Assembly: GCA_002451555.1 (NCBI GenBank)
Contig: DKCU01000141.1
Span: forward strand, 1-9,320
Direction of reading: 5' to 3'
DNA from: Candidatus Segatella albertsiae
GTDB lineage: Bacteria > Bacteroidota > Bacteroidia > Bacteroidales > Bacteroidaceae
DNA length: 9,320 bases
In this document: positions 1 to 4,404 of the stretch, piece by piece
Numbering within the stretch: the stretch's first letter is position 1
How the letters are laid out: the number at the start of each line of letters is the position of its first letter
Made by a program: the position numbers and the translations under genes
Notes under the pieces: generated by a model
What the model saw: the letters and a program-made list of their open reading frames with translations, nothing else
Database searches by the model: none
What the model was told of the DNA's origin: nothing

Positions 1-176
1 CGAGTAGGACGTTTGCGGCGAGGACGGAAGTCGGCGTTGAAGCCGCATTCGCAGTACATGCAGTCGAAAGAACAAACCTTGCCATCGGAAGGCATGAGGT
101 TGATGCCGAGTGAAACTCCCAGACGACGGGAGTTCACTGGCCCAAATATCGGTGATGGATAAATAATAGTTGACAT
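1..176 (-). CDS. Radical SAM protein, COG0731-like (5' part only)
   Basis: This is the first 58 codons of a gene that leaves the window at its left edge. The peptide has a FGPVNSRRLGVSLGINL block (residues 11-27) followed by C35-S-F-D-C39-M-Y-C42, the CX3CX2C motif that binds the radical-SAM [4Fe-4S] cluster. A 'GPV.SRRLG.SLGINL' block just before the cluster motif is the pattern I know from COG0731 (wyosine-synthetase-like Fe-S oxidoreductases). The bacterial members have no firmly assigned reaction, so I give no substrate. The ATG at 174-176 is supported by an AGGAG on the minus strand (188-192), 11 nt upstream. It starts 27 bp after the mscL stop on the same strand, so it is probably cotranscribed with mscL. 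The radical SAM call is firm; the subfamily is an inference from the N-terminus alone. Confidence 0.85.
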   Translation of the reverse strand, partial: MSTIIYPSPIFGPVNSRRLGVSLGINLMPSDGKVCSFDCMYCECGFNADFRPRRKRPT

Positions 177-187
177 AAATTCTTGTT

Positions 188-192
188 CTCCT
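188..192 (-). promoter_or_regulatory. Ribosome binding site of the radical SAM gene
   Basis: AGGAG on the minus strand, 11 nt before the ATG at 176. It is one of only two clear Shine-Dalgarno sequences in the window and it fixes the start codon. Confidence 0.6.
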
Positions 193-203
193 ATTTGGAA
201 TCT

Positions 204-635
204 TTATTTAGCTTGCTCTTTTAGCAAGTCACGAATCTCGATGAGAAGTTTCTCCTCGGCAGTTGGCTCTGGTGCTTTAGGAGCCTCAGGTTCCTTTGGC
301 TCTTCTTTCTTCTTGGCAAGCTTGTTGACTACCTTGATGAGCATGAAGATGCAGAATGCAACGATGAGGAAATCGAGGCAGGTCTGCAGGAAATTACCAT
401 AGTTGATGGTAGCGGCTTTCAATTCTTCGCCAGCTACCTGTACCGTAGGCAGAGTAATCTTCAGGTCGGAGAAGTTAACGCCGCCGATGAGCCAGCCGAT
501 AGGAGGCATGATGACATCATCAACGATAGAACTAACGATTTTGCCAAAGGCACCGCCGATGATAACACCGACAGCCATGTCGAGCACATTGCCACGCATG
601 GCGAATTCCTTGAATTCATTCAAAAATTTACTCAT
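204..635 (-). CDS. mscL: Large-conductance mechanosensitive channel MscL
   Basis: MscL forms a homopentameric inner-membrane pore that opens under high membrane tension and releases solutes during hypo-osmotic shock. The 143-residue protein shows the family layout. There is an amphipathic N-terminal helix (KFLNEFKEFAMRGNVLDMAVG, residues 3-23). TM1 is about 16-46 and carries the conserved GVIIGGAFGKIV stretch. A periplasmic loop is about 50-78, and TM2 is about 79-103 (NFLQTCLDFLIVAFCIFMLIK). A charged KKKEE cluster follows, then a Pro/Glu/Lys-rich linker (109-126) and the C-terminal helix (127-142). The length is typical of the family. The ATG at 633-635 matches the family N-terminus, with a weak AAAGAG upstream on the minus strand. 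The radical SAM gene follows 27 bp downstream. No consensus promoter lies close; the nearest -7-like box is at 872-879. Confidence 0.97.
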   Translation of the reverse strand: MSKFLNEFKEFAMRGNVLDMAVGVIIGGAFGKIVSSIVDDVIMPPIGWLIGGVNFSDLKITLPTVQVAGEELKAATINYGNFLQTCLDFLIVAFCIFMLIKVVNKLAKKKEEPKEPEAPKAPEPTAEEKLLIEIRDLLKEQAK

Positions 636-871
636 ACTTTTACTCTTTTGTTTTTATGTTGTTAATATGAATGATAAACTTCCTTTATATATAATAAGGT
701 ATATGGCAAGTCCAGGTAAGTAGAGTTACCCCCTGAATGTCGGAAGAGCTCTATTTTAACAAATGAATTTTGCAATATAGAGTTTGCACTATGCCATAAT
801 AAGTGTAAAAAACGCAGCGATATTTTATGTCTGCTATTTATTTTTAACTTATTTAATACTCATTTCGTGTG

Positions 872-879
872 CAAAGTTA
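872..879 (-). promoter_or_regulatory. Mirrored -7-like box facing mscL
   Basis: The minus strand reads TAACTTTG here, the exact mirror of the gap -7 box. Together they form an inverted repeat (871-879 and 892-900). It could drive mscL with a leader of about 230 nt, but I see no TTTG at the right distance upstream, so promoter function is uncertain. The inverted repeat could also be a protein-binding site. Confidence 0.3.
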
Positions 880-891
880 GAAAAAAATTAG

Positions 892-899
892 TAACTTTG
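892..899 (+). promoter_or_regulatory. Promoter -7 box for gap
   Basis: TAACTTTG matches the Bacteroidota -7 consensus TAnnTTTG. The 20 bp at 883-902 differ by one base from 2148-2167 at the miaA promoter, which supports its role. The -33 element is poor: TGTG at 868-871, 20 nt away, is the closest fit to TTTG. Transcription would start near 903-907 and give a leader of about 115 nt. Confidence 0.65.
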
Positions 900-920
900 C
901 GCTCGAAAAGAAGAAAAAAT

Positions 921-979
921 GCTTGAAAGCTTGAAATTTTGAATGTTTCAGTACTTCAGGATGGCTTGAGAGCTTAAAA
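921..979. repeat. 8-bp GCTTGAAA-type repeats in the gap leader
   Basis: GCTTGAAA occurs twice in tandem (921-928 and 929-936), followed by a degenerate TTTTGAAT (937-944). A second pair, GCTTGAGA and GCTTAAAA, lies at 964-979. All of this is inside the predicted 5' untranslated leader of gap. Confidence 0.5.
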
Positions 980-995
980 TAAGTAATTATTTTAA
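974..995 (+). other. AT-only hairpin in the gap 5' leader
   Basis: TTAAAATAA (974-982) and TTATTTTAA (987-995) are perfect inverted repeats around the loop GTAA. The hairpin ends 25 nt before the gap start codon. It is weak (no GC pairs), so its significance in RNA is uncertain. Confidence 0.4.
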
Positions 996-1020
996 ACCAT
1001 TAATTTAAATATTAAACAAA

Positions 1021-2049
1021 ATGACAAAAGTTGCTATTAACGGCTTCGGCCGTATCGGTCGTCTGGCTTTCCGTCAGATGTTTGAGGCAGATGGTTATGA
1101 GGTAGTTGCAATCAATGACCTTACATCTCCAAAAATGTTGGCTCACCTTCTTAAGTATGATACAGCACAGGGTGGCTTCGCTGGTAAGTATGGCGAGGGC
1201 AAGCACACTGTAGAGGCAACAGACAACTCTATCATCGTTGATGGTAAGGAGATCACTATCTACGCTAAGCCAAACGCAGCTGAGCTTCCTTGGGGTGAGC
1301 TTGGTGTTGACGTAGTACTTGAGTGCACAGGTTTCTATACATCTAAGGAGAAGGCTTCTGCTCACCTTACAGCAGGTGCTAAGAAGGTAGTTATCTCTGC
1401 TCCAGCAGGTAACGATCTCCCTACTATCGTTTACAACACTAACCACAAGACTTTGACTCCAGCTGATACAGTTATCTCTGCAGCTTCTTGTACAACAAAC
1501 TGCTTGGCTCCTATGGCTGACACTTTGAACAAGTACGCAGCTATCCAGTCAGGTATCATGTCAACAATCCACGCTTACACAGGTGACCAGATGATTCTTG
1601 ATGGTCCTCAGCGCAAGGGTGACCTTCGTCGTTCTCGTGCAGGTGCTCAGAACATCGTTCCTAACTCAACAGGTGCTGCTAAGGCTATCGGTCTTGTAAT
1701 CCCTGAGTTGAACGGTAAGTTGATCGGTTCTGCACAGCGTGTTCCTACTCCAACAGGTTCTACAACTATCCTCGTAGCTGTTGTTAAGGGTAAGGACGTT
1801 ACAGTTGAGGGTATCAACGCTGCAATGAAGGCTGCTTCTAACGAGAGCTTCGGTTACAACGAGGATCCTATCGTTTCTTCTGATATCATCGGTATGCGTT
1901 TCGGTTCTCTCTTCGATGCTACTCAGACAATGGTTAGCAAGATCGACGACGACACATATCAGGTACAGGTAGTTTCTTGGTACGACAATGAGAACTCTTA
2001 TACTTCTCAGATGGTTCGTACTATCAAGTACCTCGCTGAGTTGAAGTAA
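1021..2049 (+). CDS. gap: Glyceraldehyde-3-phosphate dehydrogenase, type I
   Basis: This cytosolic glycolytic enzyme converts glyceraldehyde-3-phosphate, NAD+ and phosphate to 1,3-bisphosphoglycerate. The 342-residue protein is of normal length. It begins with the NAD-binding Rossmann motif INGFGRIGR (6-14). Asp33 (in INDL) is the residue that normally selects NAD over NADP. The active-site block ASCTTNCLAP places the catalytic Cys at 157, and His184 (STIHAYTGDQ) is its activating partner. RRSRAGAQNIVPNSTGAA (204-220) and the C-terminal WYDNENSY (320-327) are also family signatures. The start has no Shine-Dalgarno but an A/T-rich upstream stretch, which is usual for this phylum. Codon choice is strongly biased (GGT, GCT, TCT, AAG, AAC, ATC), as expected for a very highly expressed gene. 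It appears to be monocistronic, with a strong terminator 32 bp after the stop. Confidence 0.98.
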   Translation: MTKVAINGFGRIGRLAFRQMFEADGYEVVAINDLTSPKMLAHLLKYDTAQGGFAGKYGEGKHTVEATDNSIIVDGKEITIYAKPNAAELPWGELGVDVVLECTGFYTSKEKASAHLTAGAKKVVISAPAGNDLPTIVYNTNHKTLTPADTVISAASCTTNCLAPMADTLNKYAAIQSGIMSTIHAYTGDQMILDGPQRKGDLRRSRAGAQNIVPNSTGAAKAIGLVIPELNGKLIGSAQRVPTPTGSTTILVAVVKGKDVTVEGINAAMKAASNESFGYNEDPIVSSDIIGMRFGSLFDATQTMVSKIDDDTYQVQVVSWYDNENSYTSQMVRTIKYLAELK

Positions 2050-2080
2050 TACCGCTGAAGCGATTTACGACAATATATAG

Positions 2081-2112
2081 AGCCTGGCATTTTGCAATGC
2101 CAGGCTTTTTTT
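2081..2112 (+). terminator. Rho-independent terminator of gap
   Basis: AGCCTGGCATT (2081-2091) pairs perfectly with AATGCCAGGCT (2096-2106) around a 4-nt TTGC loop and runs directly into a run of T (2106-2112). It lies 32 bp after the gap stop and separates gap from miaA. Confidence 0.93.
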
Positions 2113-2133
2113 ATTATTTTTTTTACTACTTTG

Positions 2134-2164
2134 TTTGTCTATATCGGAAAAATTAGTATCTTTG
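2134..2164 (+). promoter_or_regulatory. Consensus Bacteroidota promoter of miaA
   Basis: TTTG (2134-2137), exactly 19 nt, then TATCTTTG (2157-2164) is a perfect fit to the TTTG-N19-TAnnTTTG pattern of the Bacteroidota primary sigma factor. The -7 box ends only 4 nt before the ATG at 2169. The RNA would therefore start at or next to the start codon (leaderless), unless translation begins at the in-frame ATG at 2181. Confidence 0.85.
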
Positions 2165-2168
2165 CGCC

Positions 2169-3143
2169 ATGAAACATTCAATGATAACCATATTGGGTCC
2201 TACAGCCAGCGGAAAGACGAGTCTTGCCGCTGCACTTGCCTCGCATATCAATGGCATGGATTCTTCTATTTGGGACGGTAATACCCAAGGGGCGGAGATT
2301 ATCAGTGCCGATAGTCGCCAGGTATATCGTGGCATGGATATCGGTACGGGTAAGGATTTGGCTGACTATACGGTTGACGGCAAGTTGATTCCCTATCATC
2401 TGATAGATATTTGTGATGCGGGGGCAAAGTACAACCTTTTCCAATATCAGCAAGATTTCTTTGATGCCTATCAGGATATTCAGTCTCGTGGTGTTTTGCC
2501 CATTCTTTGTGGTGGTACAGGCTTGTACATCGAGTCGGTGCTCAAGGGGTATCATCTTTCTCCTGTTCCGCAGAACCCGCAACTCCGTGCGGACTTGGAG
2601 CATAAGAGCTTGGAGGAGCTAACTCGGATGTTGAAGGACTTGAAGGCTAAGACAGGGAGCAATATGCATAATCGAACGGATGTGGATACAGCTCAACGTG
2701 CTATCCGTGCCATCGAGATAGAGACCTACAACTTGGCTCATCCGATGCCGGAACGAGAGTTGCCTGCGGTCGATTCGCTCATCATAGGCGTCAGTATTGA
2801 TAGGGATGCCCGTCGTGAGAAGATAACACAACGTCTGAAACAACGACTGAAAGAAGGGATGGTGGATGAAATCCGTAGCTTGCTTGACAAGGGAATCCCT
2901 GCCGAGAACCTCATCTATTATGGACTGGAATATAAGTTTATCACAGAGTATGTGATAGGAAAAACCTCCTATGAGGAGATGTTCAAAGGATTGGAGATTG
3001 CTATTCATCAGTTTGCCAAGCGGCAGATGACTTGGTTCCGAGGTATGGAAAGAAGAGGTTTTACGATTCATTGGATAGATGCTTTGCAACCGATGGAGCA
3101 GAAAGTGCAACAGGTATTGCACTTGATGGAAAAAGAGAGCTAA
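2169..3143 (+). CDS. miaA: tRNA dimethylallyltransferase MiaA (divergent form)
   Basis: MiaA transfers the dimethylallyl group from DMAPP to N6 of A37 in tRNAs that read UNN codons, the first step toward ms2i6A. The 324-residue protein has the P-loop GPTASGKT (10-17), DSRQVYRGMDIGTGK (48-62) with the catalytic-type Asp48, the GGTGLY motif (115-120), RAIRAIEI (177-184), and near the C-terminus KRQMTWFRGMERRGF followed by I.WID. Several segments differ from the usual enzyme. An extra loop sits at about 28-43, after the P-loop helix, and LIYYGLEYKFITEY replaces the usual 'GYKE' segment. As I recall, Bacteroides genomes carry two miaA paralogs, so this may be one of a pair. The ATG at 2169 lies 4 nt past the promoter, and Met5 (2181) is an alternative start that leaves the P-loop intact. 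The DAGK-family gene follows after 36 bp on the same strand. Confidence 0.93.
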   Translation: MKHSMITILGPTASGKTSLAAALASHINGMDSSIWDGNTQGAEIISADSRQVYRGMDIGTGKDLADYTVDGKLIPYHLIDICDAGAKYNLFQYQQDFFDAYQDIQSRGVLPILCGGTGLYIESVLKGYHLSPVPQNPQLRADLEHKSLEELTRMLKDLKAKTGSNMHNRTDVDTAQRAIRAIEIETYNLAHPMPERELPAVDSLIIGVSIDRDARREKITQRLKQRLKEGMVDEIRSLLDKGIPAENLIYYGLEYKFITEYVIGKTSYEEMFKGLEIAIHQFAKRQMTWFRGMERRGFTIHWIDALQPMEQKVQQVLHLMEKES

Positions 3144-3144
3144 T

Positions 3145-3172
3145 AACACTTAACATTTAACACTTAACATTG
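3145..3172. repeat. Four tandem 7-bp repeats between miaA and the DAGK-family gene
   Basis: AACACTT, AACATTT, AACACTT and AACATTG tile 3145-3172 without a gap, so the 14-bp double unit is also nearly perfect. The array fills most of the 36-bp spacer and ends 7 nt before the GTG start of the next gene. Confidence 0.75.
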
Positions 3173-3179
3173 TAAAGAG

Positions 3180-4112
3180 GTGGCAGCAAACGAAAATAAA
3201 TGGGGATTGCTCTATTGTCCGAGAGGAGGATGGGGCAGTGACAAACGCTGGACTAAGATAGAAAAAGCCTTGCGTCAATCTCGCGTGGACTATGATTTTG
3301 TACAGAGTGAGAACCAAAAAAGTGTGGAACGTCTTGTCAAGATGTTCATCAATAATGGCTATAAGACGATAGTCATTGTGGGAGGTGATTCTGCCTTGAA
3401 CGATGCTGTCAACTGCTTGATGCAGGTTGATAAAACCGTAAGAGACCAAATAGCTCTAGGGGTTATCCCAAATGGGCTGATGAATGATTTCGCGCATTTT
3501 TGGGGATTTGATGACTCGGACTATCTCCAGACGATACAATGGCTGAAGTTGCGTCGTATCAGGAAGATAGACCTCGGATGCATACGATATACAAATCATA
3601 AGAACGAGAGATGCCATCGTTATTTCTTGAATTGCGTCAATGTAGGATTGATAGCAGCCATCATGAACTTGCGTCGCAAGACCCATCATATCTTTGGCTC
3701 TCGTACGCTATCATTTATCTTCTCTTTTGTCTTGATGATTTTCCAGCGTTTGGACTATAAGATGCATATCAAGATTAACTCGGATGTCATCAAGCGTAAG
3801 GTGATGACCATGTGTATCGGAAATGCGTCGGGCTATGGACAGACCCCAAATGCGGTGCCTTATAATGGATTGTTGGATGTGTCCGTGGTCTATCATCCCG
3901 AGATGACTCAACTTTTCGAAGGTATCTATCTTTTTGTCAAAGGAAAATTCCTCAATCATAAGAGCGTTCATCCCTATCGTACGCGTGAAGTGGAGGTGTG
4001 TGAGGCTTCCCATGCTCTGATAGGCATCGACGGAAGGTTGATGAAGACACCTGTAGGTCCTTTTGAGGTGACGGTGGAACAAGAAGTTGTCAATTTCCTG
4101 ATTCCAGAATAG
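3180..4112 (+). CDS. Diacylglycerol/sphingosine kinase-family protein (COG1597), altered motifs
   Basis: The 310-residue protein has the length and layout of the DAGK catalytic fold found in DgkB, YegS and bacterial sphingosine kinases, which phosphorylate lipid alcohols at the membrane. An N-terminal CPRGGWGSDKRWTKIEKAL (13-31) takes the place of the NPxxG region. IVIVGGDSALNDAVN (64-78) corresponds to the GGDGTLNEV nucleotide-binding motif. GVIPNGLMNDFAHFWG (94-109) corresponds to the G(T/S)xNDFA motif. The C-terminal domain has GYGQTPNAVPYNGLLDVSVV (218-237) and GIDGRLMKTPVGPFEV (282-297). Three positions depart from the family: GGDGT is GGDSA, GTxNDF is NGLMNDF, and the catalytic DGE is DGR (284-286). 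Activity is therefore uncertain. The start is GTG at 3180, the first possible start after an in-frame stop at 3165-3167. There is no clear ribosome binding site and no promoter in the spacer, so it probably relies on miaA readthrough. Confidence 0.8.
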   Translation: MAANENKWGLLYCPRGGWGSDKRWTKIEKALRQSRVDYDFVQSENQKSVERLVKMFINNGYKTIVIVGGDSALNDAVNCLMQVDKTVRDQIALGVIPNGLMNDFAHFWGFDDSDYLQTIQWLKLRRIRKIDLGCIRYTNHKNERCHRYFLNCVNVGLIAAIMNLRRKTHHIFGSRTLSFIFSFVLMIFQRLDYKMHIKINSDVIKRKVMTMCIGNASGYGQTPNAVPYNGLLDVSVVYHPEMTQLFEGIYLFVKGKFLNHKSVHPYRTREVEVCEASHALIGIDGRLMKTPVGPFEVTVEQEVVNFLIPE

Positions 4113-4155
4113 AATATTTTTCATAGCAATGATGACAGGGCTTGTCCTCATAAAG

Positions 4156-4206
4156 CAACGCACAATGCAAGCACTACCTCCGCTTTCATTGTGCGTTGTG
4201 TCTTTT
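4156..4206 (+). terminator. Hairpin and T-run, probable terminator of the miaA unit
   Basis: CAACGCACAATG (4156-4167) pairs perfectly with CATTGTGCGTTG (4187-4198) around a 19-nt loop. A TTTT run follows at 4203-4206, 4 nt after the stem. The loop is long and the T-run is short and offset, so termination is less certain than for the other two terminators. An attenuator or another RNA role is possible. Confidence 0.6.
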
Positions 4207-4325
4207 AATAGTTTTGGCATTGTGTCATTTCTGTTTCAAAATAGGTCAAAAAGGGGGATATTTGCTCTAAAAAGTCTTATAAATCATAAATTATTCCACT
4301 TTTCTAAAATTCTTTGCCCAAAAAC

Positions 4326-4356
4326 TTTGTGGTTTCGCTTTTTTTCCTTACCTTTG
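4326..4356 (+). promoter_or_regulatory. Consensus promoter of the glycogen operon
   Basis: TTTG (4326-4329), exactly 19 nt, then TACCTTTG (4349-4356) is a perfect TTTG-N19-TAnnTTTG promoter. Transcription would start near 4360-4364, leaving a leader of about 40 nt before the ATG at 4405. It is the only good promoter match I found in 4113-9186, so it probably serves all three genes. Confidence 0.85.
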
Positions 4357-4404
4357 AAAGCAATTAAATAAGTCAACAAATAATAAAAACCTTAATATAG
4401 ATCT

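Larger units (their letters stand above)
636..1020. other. Intergenic region between mscL and gap (385 bp)
   Basis: This is a divergent intergenic region with no credible gene. It contains a gap promoter -7 box at 892-899, its mirror image on the minus strand at 872-879, tandem GCTTGAAA-type 8-bp repeats (921-936 and 964-979) and a 9-bp AT-only hairpin (974-995). The segment 660-860 is AT-rich, and I could not recognise a specific element in it. It must hold, or connect to, the mscL promoter. Confidence 0.7.
4113..4404. other. Intergenic region before the glycogen operon (292 bp)
   Basis: It holds the hairpin after the DAGK-family gene (4156-4206), an AT-rich stretch with nothing I recognise (4207-4325), and the operon promoter (4326-4356). 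An 80-codon open frame here crosses both the hairpin and the promoter, has no recognisable motif, and is not called. Confidence 0.7.

Noticed and set aside
403..723. A 106-codon plus-strand frame across mscL and its upstream region
   Set aside because: It is antisense to mscL for most of its length and has no motif or start signal.
3165..3172. TAACATTG as a possible -7 box for the DAGK-family gene
   Set aside because: It has a mismatch in the TTTG core, no TTTG at the right distance upstream, and is explained by the heptamer array.
4129..4371. An 80-codon plus-strand frame in the intergenic region
   Set aside because: It runs through the hairpin at 4156-4206 and the operon promoter, with no ribosome binding site and low-complexity Phe/Leu/Lys content.
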